From F23-B02 sp963629425 (lineage in GTDB: Bacteria; Bacillota; Clostridia; Oscillospirales; Oscillospiraceae): a stretch of 31,253 nt of DNA. A program made the position numbers and the translations under genes. The stretch covers positions 1 to 31,253 of the forward strand of contig CAVGIU010000007.1 in NCBI GenBank assembly GCA_963629425.1, in the 5' to 3' direction. This document shows positions 23,017 through 30,270 of this stretch, in pieces. Each line of letters opens with the position of its first letter. Within the stretch, counting starts at the first letter, position 1. The notes under the pieces are model-generated. The model made no database searches, was not told the origin of the DNA, and saw only the letters and a program-made list of their open reading frames with translations.

Positions 23017-24020
23017 TTTGCTCCCTCCAGACGCGAGAGTATCTCGTCGGCGCTCATGCGGCAGAGCTTAAACTCTCCGATCTCGTCTACGACGACCGCC
23101 GAAATGCCGTCCGCGCCCATTTTTTTATCGTGCTTCAAAAACGGCAGGAGCTCGTCTTTCGTTTGCCCGATTTCGGTCGGCAGACCGTATTTTTTAAGCA
23201 CCGCCTTTATCCTTTCGGCGGCTTTTTCGCCGCTCATCGGGATCATGCCGAGCGCAACGCACTCGCCGTGCAGGAGCCTTCCCGCGTTGAAGCTCTCAAC
23301 CGCATGGCCTATCGTATGACCGAAATTGAGCACCTTTCTCAGCCCCGTTTCGCGCGGGTCTTGCTCAACGACGTTCTTTTTTATCATAAGCGCGCGGTAG
23401 ATTATCTCCGGCAGGTCGGTCGTGAGATCCTCGCTGCGCTCGATGAGCGAAAAGAGCTCCGCGTCGTTTGTCGCTGCCATTTTTATCGCCTCGGCAAGTC
23501 CTGCCATGAGCTGGCGGCGCGAGAGCGTTTTGAGCACCTCGGGGTCGATTATGACCTTCTTCGGCTGATAAAACGCACCGACGATGTTCTTTACGCCGCC
23601 GAAATCTATCGCCGTTTTTCCGCCGATGGACGAGTCTACCTGCGACAGGAGCGTGGTCGGGATATTGTAAAAATCCACGCCGCGCATATAGCAGGACGCG
23701 GCAAAGCCGCTCAGGTCGCCGACGACTCCGCCGCCGACGGCGATGACGCAGTCGCTTCTCGTAAACGAGGCGTCCAGCATTTCCTTCAAAAGATGCCGGA
23801 ACTCCTCGAAGCATTTGCTCTGCTCGCCCTGCGGGATCGTTACGATCACAGCGTCTTTGCACTGCGCGGCCACCGTCTCGGCATATATTTTCGGCACTCC
23901 GCTGTCGGTCACGATAAGCGCACGGCGGTCCAAATTCAAAAGCTCGCCCGCTTTTTTGAGCGCATTTGTCTCGAGTCCTATATCATAATCCCATGTGTCG
24001 GTTTTTACGGGGACGATCAT
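23013..24020 (-). CDS. aroB: 3-dehydroquinate synthase
   Basis: Cyclises DAHP to 3-dehydroquinate using NAD and a divalent metal. At 335 residues it is a little shorter than the usual 350-360. Motifs: PQGEQSKCFEEF, NAD-site AVGGGVVGDLSGFAAS, NIPTTLLSQVDSSIGGKTAID, the metal-ligand Glu in GLAEAIKMA, the ligand His in LNFGHTIGHAVE and LLHGECVALGM. It overlaps aroC by four bases. It begins six bases after the pheA stop, so all genes from pheA on are one transcription unit. Confidence 0.96.
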   Translation of the reverse strand: MIVPVKTDTWDYDIGLETNALKKAGELLNLDRRALIVTDSGVPKIYAETVAAQCKDAVIVTIPQGEQSKCFEEFRHLLKEMLDASFTRSDCVIAVGGGVVGDLSGFAASCYMRGVDFYNIPTTLLSQVDSSIGGKTAIDFGGVKNIVGAFYQPKKVIIDPEVLKTLSRRQLMAGLAEAIKMAATNDAELFSLIERSEDLTTDLPEIIYRALMIKKNVVEQDPRETGLRKVLNFGHTIGHAVESFNAGRLLHGECVALGMIPMSGEKAAERIKAVLKKYGLPTEIGQTKDELLPFLKHDKKMGADGISAVVVDEIGEFKLCRMSADEILSRLEGAK

Positions 24021-24026
24021 GTCAAG

Positions 24027-25133
24027 TCACTCTCCGATTTTCAGATTTGAGTAGTATGTTCCGACGAGCTTGAGCTTTGCGCATATCGCCGACAGCTCGC
24101 GGAGCATATCCTGCCCGTTTTCGTTGTTTATATTGCCCTCGGCCTCGATGTAGAAGAAGTAGTTCCACTGAAGATCCTTCATCGGGCGGGAGCGAAGGTT
24201 TCGCATATTAAAGCCGTGCGCGCCGATGATGTTGAGCGTCTGGGCGAGAGAGCCGGCCTCGTTTTTAACGGTGAACACGAGGATGAAGTTCTCCTCGGCG
24301 CGGCTTGACATGCTCACCGGGCGGTTCTGCGCACGGGAGAGCGCTGCAAAGCGCGTCGTGTTCGTCCTGCTGTCGTTAATGACCTTGTCGACGATCTTGA
24401 GACCGAACACCTCGCTGGTCTCATCCGAGGCTATCGCCGCGATCGTCGCGTCGTTTTTCTCCTTGACGTACCGAGCCGCCAGCGCCGTGTTTGAAAACGT
24501 CTCCGTCTCGAAACCGTGCGAGCGGATATATTCGCCGCACTGGTCGAGCGCCTGCGGATGGCTTATGACGGTCTTCACGCTCCCTATCGTCGCCTCATCG
24601 GTGCCGAGCAGATTGTGCTCTATCGGCAGGTCAATAACCTGATTTACGAACAGATCACCCGAAAAGATGAGATCCATGACCGTTCCGACCTCGCCGGCGG
24701 CGCTGTTTTCAAGCGGCAGCACCACGCAGTCGTATTCGCCGCGCTCGACGGCCTCATATGCATCACCGAAATCGGAATACGGCACAAGCTCGGCATCCGG
24801 GAACATACGCTTTGCAGCCATGTACGCAAACGCGCCCTCGACACCGCAGTAGGTGACCTTCATTCCGTTTAAAAGCTTCGACTGATATTCGCACGACAGC
24901 TCTATCGTTTTCTTCAGAAACTGCACATAGTACGACTCCACATCCGCGCTTTCAATAAGCGCGCGGTCACGGTCGATAAGCTCCTTTTCGCGCGCGGGAT
25001 CCTTGACCGACAGCCCGTGCTGCTTTTTATACCCGGCTATAGTCGCGGCGGCGTGCATACGCTGTTCGAAAAGCTTTGCCATCTCCTTATCGATGCGGCT
25101 TATCTCGTTTCTTGCTGTTTCAAGTTCGTTCAT
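24027..25133 (-). CDS. pheA: Bifunctional chorismate mutase / prephenate dehydratase (P-protein)
   Basis: Makes prephenate from chorismate and then phenylpyruvate. 368 residues in three parts. An AroQ-type chorismate mutase helical domain runs to about residue 85 (EISRIDKEMAKLFEQRMHAAATIAGYK; KDPAREKELI). A prephenate dehydratase domain from about 92 to 270 has VTYCGVEGAFAYMAA, LPLENSAAGEVGTVMDL, SHPQALDQC and SRTNTTRFAAL with the catalytic Thr. A C-terminal ACT regulatory domain has AGSLAQTLNIIGAHGFNMRNLRSRPMK. The SRP part of the Phe-binding ESRP motif is kept, so feedback inhibition by Phe is likely. Its mutase also supplies prephenate for tyrA. GAGG lies seven bases before the ATG. It is the first structural gene after a long regulated leader. 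Confidence 0.95.
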   Translation of the reverse strand: MNELETARNEISRIDKEMAKLFEQRMHAAATIAGYKKQHGLSVKDPAREKELIDRDRALIESADVESYYVQFLKKTIELSCEYQSKLLNGMKVTYCGVEGAFAYMAAKRMFPDAELVPYSDFGDAYEAVERGEYDCVVLPLENSAAGEVGTVMDLIFSGDLFVNQVIDLPIEHNLLGTDEATIGSVKTVISHPQALDQCGEYIRSHGFETETFSNTALAARYVKEKNDATIAAIASDETSEVFGLKIVDKVINDSRTNTTRFAALSRAQNRPVSMSSRAEENFILVFTVKNEAGSLAQTLNIIGAHGFNMRNLRSRPMKDLQWNYFFYIEAEGNINNENGQDMLRELSAICAKLKLVGTYYSNLKIGE

Positions 25134-25154
25134 GTCAATACCTCTGTGCTTTCA

Positions 25155-25188
25155 ATAAAAATATGCGATCCCCGCAAAGGGATCGCAT
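25155..25188 (-). terminator. Leader terminator T2, directly before pheA
   Basis: On the minus strand ATGCGATCCC (25179-25188) pairs with GGGATCGCAT (25163-25172) around a six-base loop and is followed by ATTTTTAT. The stem is a perfect 10 bp. It lies between the leader frame and pheA, 22 bases before the pheA start, so it would stop transcription unless an alternative fold forms. Confidence 0.85.
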
Positions 25189-25239
25189 TCAATGACAAAT
25201 ATTCGCCGCTTTGTGCCCGCGGCTTTTATGCGTGCATTG

Positions 25240-25386
25240 TTACGTCCCCTGCGCGGCGGCCTTGCGCCAGCCGTAATAATAAAAAGCGCAGTACGAATAA
25301 AATCGTACTGCGTTAAAAGACATAGATGCACTGCGGACAGACTCGGACACGGAAGAATTTTTCATAACTGCATTGCGATCAGTCAT
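25240..25386 (-). CDS. Aromatic-rich leader peptide of the shikimate/Phe/Tyr operon
   Basis: This is a 48-codon frame, ATG at 25386 and TAA at 25240-25242, with GAGG eight bases before the ATG. It lies wholly within the leader between promoter and pheA. The first 23 residues are unremarkable. Residues 29-40 read FYSYCAFYYYGW: two Phe, five Tyr and one Trp in twelve positions, followed by a basic/Ala end (RKAAAQGT). One further Phe is at position 24. A perfect hairpin with a U-tract lies inside the frame. Concentration of the operon's own end products just ahead of terminators is the hallmark of ribosome-mediated attenuation (as in pheL, trpL, hisL). I infer control by charged tRNA-Tyr and tRNA-Phe, perhaps Trp. 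The peptide itself probably has no function. Confidence 0.8.
   Translation of the reverse strand: MTDRNAVMKNSSVSESVRSASMSFNAVRFYSYCAFYYYGWRKAAAQGT
25273..25312 (-). terminator. Terminator-like hairpin T1 inside the leader-peptide frame
   Basis: On the minus strand CGCAGTACGA (25303-25312) pairs perfectly with TCGTACTGCG (25287-25296). The six-base loop is TTTTAT, exactly the codons for Phe29 and Tyr30. The following tract CTTTTTATTATT completes an intrinsic-terminator shape while encoding the end of Ala34 and then Phe-Tyr-Tyr-Tyr. A ribosome on codons 24-30 would cover the 5' arm and prevent folding. Confidence 0.75.
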
Positions 25387-25419
25387 TTCCGTATCCTCGC
25401 TTTCCTTAAAGATGAGTAA

Positions 25420-25448
25420 ATTATACTCACAGGAAAGCCTGTTGTCAA
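25420..25448 (-). promoter_or_regulatory. Perfect sigma-A promoter of the aromatic operon
   Basis: On the minus strand TTGACA (25443-25448), 17 bases, TATAAT (25420-25425). The start point should be near 25413, giving a leader of about 280 bases before pheA. The spacer contains a dyad, ACAGG-N4-CCTGT (25429-25442), which could bind a repressor. Confidence 0.92.
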
Positions 25449-25541
25449 TTGCCGCTTTTCAACAAAATTCGCCGTTTCGCGCCGAAGGCTTTCAGCAAAT
25501 TGATAAGCACGGCATTTTGGCCGTTCTTTGAACGAGATAAA

Positions 25542-27152
25542 TTAGCCCCAAAGAGCGGTGAGCATCGGTATAATCTGCTTCTTGCGGCTCATCACTCCGG
25601 GCAGGAACAGCATGTTGTCCTTGGGCTCTGCGGAAAAGGCACGGCGTATGGTGTCGTCGCTGCCGATATACAGAAGCTGCGTTCCCTCAAGCAGGACATC
25701 CGTGAGCATGAGGATGACCATATCGTAGCCGTGGTCTGCCTTCATATGACGCATCTCGGTAAGGAATTCCTCGCGCCGCTCGAGCATTTTGGCCGAATCG
25801 AGCGTCGTAATCTGCCCGACGCCGAGAATCTGGCCGGAGAGGTGGAATTCCTTAAAGTCCGAGCGCATGAGCTCCGACGCGGGCTTTGAGTCCGACGAGC
25901 CGGAGAACAGCTCCTTGCCCAACGTGTCGAGCGGGACGTTTGCTATACGCGCCATACGTTCAGCAAGCGCAATATCGCGCTTCGTGCAGGTGGGCGACTT
26001 GAACATTACGGTGTCGGACAGTATCGCCGCCGCCATGAGCCCTGCCATTGCCGGGGAGGGCATGACGCCATGTTCCTGATACATGCCGCAGATTATCGTC
26101 GTCGTACTGCCGACAGGCTCATTTCTCATGCGGATAGGCTGCGCGGTCTGGATATCGGCGAGGCGGTGATGATCGATGATCTCCAATATCTCGGCCTGCT
26201 CAAGTCCGGCGACGGCCTGTGCTTTTTCGTTGTGATCGACCAAAACGACACGCTTTCTGCGCGGGCGCAGCAGATGATATCTCGACAGCGTACCTACGAC
26301 CTTTTCGTTCTCATCGAGCACGGGATAGCAGCGATAGCGGCTTTTCAAGACCTCCTCGCGGACATCGTCTATGTAATCGCTCAGGTGGAAGCAGATCGTA
26401 TCCTCCGTATGGCAGGGGCGCGAGATTGGGATGGCCTGATAGATAAGCTTTGCAACGCGCGCAGCATCAAAGGGCGTAGATATTATGCAGGTCTGCCCCG
26501 CGTTTTCAAGCCACTGCTTTTTCGCCTCGGTTTGGCACAGGATGATGCAGTTTACGCCGAGCTTTAGCGCACGCTCGACCATATCGGGCTGATCGCCGCA
26601 CAAAACTATGCTGTCGGGGTCGTTAAACAAAAGCGTCTCGCAGCTTTGAGGCAGTGCGATGGCGACGTTGCCGGAGATGCAGTCAAAAAGCTCCGCGTCT
26701 TCGTTGAGCACCTTGCCCTCGAGTACGCTCAGCACGTTAAAAAGCGGAACATCGTCAATGTGCGGGTCGATTATGGTCAGCAGACTGTACGACGCGATAT
26801 CGCCCGCCGAGAGCGTACCGTAGAGCGTGCCGTCTTCGTTTATGACGGGGATAACGGATATCTTCTCCTCGCGCATCATCGACCAGGCTCTGCTCATCGT
26901 GACCGAGGAGTTGAGCGCCGGGGGCGTATCGAAATCGAGGTCGCGCACCTGCGTGCGCACGTCGTTTATCTGACGCGGCGGCTCGAAGCCGAACTTATCG
27001 AGCATACGCTGCGTCTCGTCGCTTATATGTCCGAGGCAGGCCGCGGTATACTCCCTGTCACCGAGTGCGTTCCGCAGCGCGGCGTAGCTCATCGCCGCAA
27101 CGATCGAGTCGGTGTCCGGGTTGCGGTGGCCCACCACAAAAATTTCATTCAT
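25542..27152 (-). CDS. ppaC: Manganese-dependent inorganic pyrophosphatase with CBS and DRTGG domains
   Basis: Family II pyrophosphatase, cytosolic, 536 residues. The N-terminal DHH half begins with the metal motif GHRNPDTDSIVAAMSYA. A regulatory insert follows: a first CBS repeat (about 75-130, ending GTLSAGDIASY), a DRTGG domain (about 140-240) and a second CBS repeat (about 250-300, ending VGTLSRYHLLRP). Then the DHH half resumes with VVLVDHNE and EIIDHHRL, which hold the metal ligands, and the DHHA2 substrate domain closes the chain. This layout is that of Clostridia CBS-pyrophosphatases, which are inhibited by AMP/ADP and activated by ATP or diadenosine polyphosphates. It has its own promoter and stands between the aromatic and sigma-factor units. 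Confidence 0.95.
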   Translation of the reverse strand: MNEIFVVGHRNPDTDSIVAAMSYAALRNALGDREYTAACLGHISDETQRMLDKFGFEPPRQINDVRTQVRDLDFDTPPALNSSVTMSRAWSMMREEKISVIPVINEDGTLYGTLSAGDIASYSLLTIIDPHIDDVPLFNVLSVLEGKVLNEDAELFDCISGNVAIALPQSCETLLFNDPDSIVLCGDQPDMVERALKLGVNCIILCQTEAKKQWLENAGQTCIISTPFDAARVAKLIYQAIPISRPCHTEDTICFHLSDYIDDVREEVLKSRYRCYPVLDENEKVVGTLSRYHLLRPRRKRVVLVDHNEKAQAVAGLEQAEILEIIDHHRLADIQTAQPIRMRNEPVGSTTTIICGMYQEHGVMPSPAMAGLMAAAILSDTVMFKSPTCTKRDIALAERMARIANVPLDTLGKELFSGSSDSKPASELMRSDFKEFHLSGQILGVGQITTLDSAKMLERREEFLTEMRHMKADHGYDMVILMLTDVLLEGTQLLYIGSDDTIRRAFSAEPKDNMLFLPGVMSRKKQIIPMLTALWG

Positions 27153-27183
27153 TGTTTTACCCTCCGATATTCAGTGCTCCACA

Positions 27184-27211
27184 ATTATAGTATGAGATTT
27201 TTAAAAGTCAA
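27184..27211 (-). promoter_or_regulatory. Promoter of the pyrophosphatase gene
   Basis: On the minus strand TTGACT (27206-27211), a 16-base spacer and TATAAT (27184-27189), about 32 bases before the start codon. It begins directly after the terminator of the upstream operon. Confidence 0.8.
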
Positions 27212-27220
27212 CAAAAAGCC

Positions 27221-27253
27221 AAAGAAAATAGCTGCATCTTAACAGACGCAGCT
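27221..27253 (-). terminator. Intrinsic terminator of the trmB-to-anti-sigma operon
   Basis: On the minus strand AGCTGCGTCT (27244-27253) pairs with AGATGCAGCT (27230-27239), ten pairs including one G-U, with a GTTA loop. ATTTTCTTT follows. It starts six bases after the anti-sigma stop. Confidence 0.85.
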
Positions 27254-27258
27254 TATTC

Positions 27259-27942
27259 TTATTTATCAAGCAGCGCACGGACATCGTCCGCAGAGCCCTG
27301 CGCCAAGGTCGCGCCGTCGCCGAAATCGGCGTAGACGGACCGGCCGTCAATGTATATAAGCACCGTGCCGCCATCGGGAAGCGATACAGAATAATCTGCT
27401 TCTCCCGTGAAAACAGTATCCCCGCGCGCCGTGGAAGCCGGCTCGAGCAGCGTCGTGAGCTTATTTGCCGTCTCTTCATCCGCCACGGCGGTGTTTGACA
27501 GCGCAGACTGCTGCATTTGATTCTCACTGCTTTTATTTTGTTTATCGCTTTCAAGCTCATCTTCGCCCGGCAAGGTGACCGCAACCGAGTATCCGTCGCT
27601 TGCCGCGTGCTCGGCGCCGTTATCGGGAGAAAGGAGGCCGCTTTTCGCTCCGGCGAAAATGACCAGTGCGATGCAGGCTGCGGCCGAGAGATATTTCAGC
27701 CATATTACGCCCGTTTTCTTCTTCGGTTTTGCGCTTATGCCGCTCATTATCTTTTCGTGCAGTCCCTCGGGCAGAGGCTCGGACTCGCGCATTTGTTCCG
27801 ATATCGCACAAAACGCATCGTATACGCTTCTGCACTCGGGGCACTGCGCAATGTGCTCGCGCACGAGACTGCGCTCTGTGTCGTCGAGCTCATCATCAAG
27901 AAGGCAGCTTATCATTTCTCTGCACTTTTCGCAATCTATCAT
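27259..27942 (-). CDS. Zinc-finger anti-sigma factor, membrane-anchored
   Basis: 227 residues. The cytosolic N-terminus has the zinc anti-sigma (ZAS/zf-HC2) motif: MIDCEKCREMISCLLDDELDD and HIAQCPECRSVYDAF, giving His-x3-Cys-x2-Cys. One membrane helix lies around residues 82-102 (LKYLSAAACIALVIFAGA). The extracytosolic part (~120 residues) is Ser/Asn/Glu-rich and then has a short beta-rich segment (DYSVSLPDGGTVLIYIDGRSVYADFG). It should sequester the sigma factor encoded just upstream (four-base overlap) until an envelope signal acts. The outer domain is not one I recognise. Confidence 0.88.
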   Translation of the reverse strand: MIDCEKCREMISCLLDDELDDTERSLVREHIAQCPECRSVYDAFCAISEQMRESEPLPEGLHEKIMSGISAKPKKKTGVIWLKYLSAAACIALVIFAGAKSGLLSPDNGAEHAASDGYSVAVTLPGEDELESDKQNKSSENQMQQSALSNTAVADEETANKLTTLLEPASTARGDTVFTGEADYSVSLPDGGTVLIYIDGRSVYADFGDGATLAQGSADDVRALLDK

Positions 27943-28559
27943 GTTTTGCCGCCTCCTTTCAATCCTTTTGACGCAAGCTCATCGGAAATGTTCCCGCTTT
28001 TGATAAGATATGCGCACAATCTTTTTCGCGCACGGAAAATGCGCGACTTGACCGTGCCCTCCTCGAGCGAGAGGGCTGCGCCTATGTCGGCATAGCTCAT
28101 GCCGCCGAGCTCGCGCATGACGAGTATCTGCCGCTGCTTATCCGGCAGCAGCCGCAGCCCCGCCTCGAGCGACTGCATGCCGAGCTTTTTCATAAGCTGT
28201 CCCTCGGGATCGGCGACGGGGTCGGGGATATCGAGCTGAACATCCCCGTCCTCATCGTCATGGGCGGTGAGCGATACCTGCGGCCTGCGGCTTTTCGAGC
28301 GCAGGAAGTCCAGGCAGACGTTTGTCGTTATCCTGTAAAGCCACACGGAAAACTTGCTGTCGCCCCTGAACGACGGCAGGCTGTTATACGCCTTTATGAA
28401 CGCCTCCTGCGTCATGTCGAAAGCGTCGTCCCGGTCTGAGACCATGCGCAGGGCGAGGTTATACACCGTTTTTTCATAGCGCAAAACGAGCTCCTCAAAG
28501 GCGTTTACGTCGCCGTCGAGTACCCGTTCGATTATGTCTTTTTCTGAAATTGGGCTCAT
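27939..28559 (-). CDS. ECF (extracytoplasmic function) sigma factor
   Basis: 206 residues, the size of group IV sigma factors. Region 2 is VLRYEKTVYNLALRMVSDRDDAFDMTQEAFIKAYNSLPSFRG with the core-binding DxxQEAF segment, followed by FSVWLYRITTNVCLDFLRSK. The linker is acidic. Region 4 is LRLLPDKQRQILVMRELGGMSYADIGAALSLEEGTVKSRIFRARKRL, a helix-turn-helix. It resembles the SigW/RpoE group. It overlaps dusB upstream and its anti-sigma factor downstream by four bases each, so it is expressed from the trmB promoter at least in part. Target promoters cannot be predicted here. Confidence 0.93.
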   Translation of the reverse strand: MSPISEKDIIERVLDGDVNAFEELVLRYEKTVYNLALRMVSDRDDAFDMTQEAFIKAYNSLPSFRGDSKFSVWLYRITTNVCLDFLRSKSRRPQVSLTAHDDEDGDVQLDIPDPVADPEGQLMKKLGMQSLEAGLRLLPDKQRQILVMRELGGMSYADIGAALSLEEGTVKSRIFRARKRLCAYLIKSGNISDELASKGLKGGGKT

Positions 28560-29527
28560 ATCAGATCTCTCTTAATACCGTTTATGATCTTTTCAAGCTC
28601 ATCGAGCGTCTCGACCTTCACAAGCTGCTGCTTATAGAACCCTGCATACGCAACCCCCTTGAGGTACCATGGTATCTGATGGCGCGCCTCAAGGCAGGCA
28701 AGGCGCTCGCCGAATTTTTCGGCGTACATTTTCGTGTGCCGCAGCGCAAGCTCCATGCGCTCACTGAGCGGCGGCTTTTCGGGTATCTCCCCGCCGGCAA
28801 GGAACGCATTTGCCTCGGCAAAAAGCCATGGGTCGCCGAATATGCCGCGGCCTATCATCGCAAGCTCGCAGCCGGTGTAGCGCAGGATATGCTCCGCGTC
28901 CTGCGCCGAGAAGATATCGCCGTTTGCGATAACGGGGATCGAGACCGCTTTTTTCACGTCGCGGATGATATCCCAGTCGGCGCGGCCGGAGTACATCTGC
29001 GCCCTCGTTCTGCCGTGAACTGCTATGGCCGAGGCTCCGGCCTGCTCAACTGTCTTTGCAAACTCAACGGCATTCACGCTGCCGCCGTCAAAGCCCTTGC
29101 GGAACTTCACCGTCACCGGCACATCAACGGCAGCGGTCACCGCCTGCACTATCTTACCCGCGAGCTCGGGATCGCGCATGAGCGCCGAGCCGTCGCCGCT
29201 TTTGACGATCTTACCGACGGGGCAGCCCATATTTATATCCAGCATGTCCGCGCCGGAATACTCTATCGCCATGGGCGCGGCCTCGGCCATGAACTCCGGC
29301 TCGTGCCCGAAGATCTGCGCCGCAAAGGGGCGGCATCCGGGCAGGTTATACAGAAGGCTCTGCGTTTTTTTATCGCCGTAGCACAGTGCCTTCGCGCTGA
29401 CCATCTCGGTCGTCGTGAGCGCAGCGCCGAGCTCGGTGCATATGGCGCGGAAGGCAAAATCCGTGACGCCCGCCATCGGCGCGAGCGTCATTTTGCCGTT
29501 TATCTCGACATTGCCTATCTTCACCAT
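28556..29527 (-). CDS. dusB: tRNA-dihydrouridine synthase (DusB-type)
   Basis: FMN enzyme reducing uridines in the tRNA D-loop; 323 residues from the ATG at 29527. Motifs: LAPMAGVTDFAFRAICTELGA, DINMGCPVGKIVKSGDGSALM with the catalytic Cys, VTVKFRKGFD, AIAVHGRTRAQMYSGRADWD, IPVIANGDIFS and MIGRGIFGDPWLF. The C-terminal helical tRNA-binding domain is present. The start overlaps the exonuclease stop by seven bases; a GTG one codon later is an alternative. The upstream 51 codons in frame are only the shadow of the exonuclease gene. Linking dusB to a sigma/anti-sigma pair is unusual. Confidence 0.94.
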   Translation of the reverse strand: MVKIGNVEINGKMTLAPMAGVTDFAFRAICTELGAALTTTEMVSAKALCYGDKKTQSLLYNLPGCRPFAAQIFGHEPEFMAEAAPMAIEYSGADMLDINMGCPVGKIVKSGDGSALMRDPELAGKIVQAVTAAVDVPVTVKFRKGFDGGSVNAVEFAKTVEQAGASAIAVHGRTRAQMYSGRADWDIIRDVKKAVSIPVIANGDIFSAQDAEHILRYTGCELAMIGRGIFGDPWLFAEANAFLAGGEIPEKPPLSERMELALRHTKMYAEKFGERLACLEARHQIPWYLKGVAYAGFYKQQLVKVETLDELEKIINGIKRDLI

Positions 29528-30270
29528 AATATATCCAGTCCCACAGGGCAGTGATCCGAGCCGAGTATCTCGGACAGTATGTACGCATCCTTTATGTTCT
29601 CTTTCAGGCGCTCGGACACGACGAAATAGTCGATACGCCAGCCGACGTTGCGCGATCTTGCCGCCGCGCGGTAGCTCCACCAGGAGTACGCGTCGCGCTT
29701 ATCGGGGTAAAGCGTGCGGAAGCTGTCGATAAATCCGGCATCCAAAAGCTCTGTGAATTTGCCTCTCTCCTCGTCGGAAAAGCCGGGGTTAAAGTGGTTC
29801 GTATCGGGATTTTTGAGGTCTATCTCCTCATGTGCGACGTTCATATCGCCGCAGACGATGACGGGCTTAGCCTTATCGAGCTCCACAAGATACGCGCGGA
29901 AGTCATCCTCCCAGCTCATCCGGTAGTCGATGCGCTTTAAGGAATCCTGCGAGTTCGGCGTGTAAACGCAGACAAGATAAAAATCCTCATATTCGAGCGT
30001 GACGACTCTGCCCTCGGTCTCGTGGCCGGGGATGTTGTGCCTTACGCTCAGGGGCGTGTGCTTTGTGAATATCGCCGTGCCGGAGTAGCCCTTTTTCTCG
30101 GCATAGCTCCAGTAGCACTCATATCCGGGCAGGTCGAGCTCTATCTGTCCGGCCTGAAGCTTTGTCTCCTGTAAGCAGAAAAAGTCCGCATCCAGCGACC
30201 GGAATATATCCTCGAAGCCCTTTTTTACGACGGCACGAAGGCCGTTAACGTTCCAGCTTATAAATCTCAT
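29521..30270 (-). CDS. Exodeoxyribonuclease III (AP endonuclease)
   Basis: Base-excision repair nuclease that cuts abasic sites and removes 3' blocks; 249 residues. EEP-fold motifs: FISWNVNGLRA with the first catalytic Asn, FCLQETKLQ with the metal-binding Glu, the catalytic Tyr region VCVYTPNS, VCGDMNVAHEEIDL with Asp/Asn, WRIDYFVVS and the terminal GSDHCPVGLD with the catalytic Asp-His. Length and all active-site residues match the XthA/ExoA family. It overlaps trmB by four bases. Confidence 0.95.
   Translation of the reverse strand: MRFISWNVNGLRAVVKKGFEDIFRSLDADFFCLQETKLQAGQIELDLPGYECYWSYAEKKGYSGTAIFTKHTPLSVRHNIPGHETEGRVVTLEYEDFYLVCVYTPNSQDSLKRIDYRMSWEDDFRAYLVELDKAKPVIVCGDMNVAHEEIDLKNPDTNHFNPGFSDEERGKFTELLDAGFIDSFRTLYPDKRDAYSWWSYRAAARSRNVGWRIDYFVVSERLKENIKDAYILSEILGSDHCPVGLDILW

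Noticed and set aside
25134..25413. T-box riboswitch in the leader of the aromatic operon
   Set aside because: No T-box core (TGGNACCGCG-like) is present before the terminator. The aromatic-codon frame with its own ribosome site explains the leader better.
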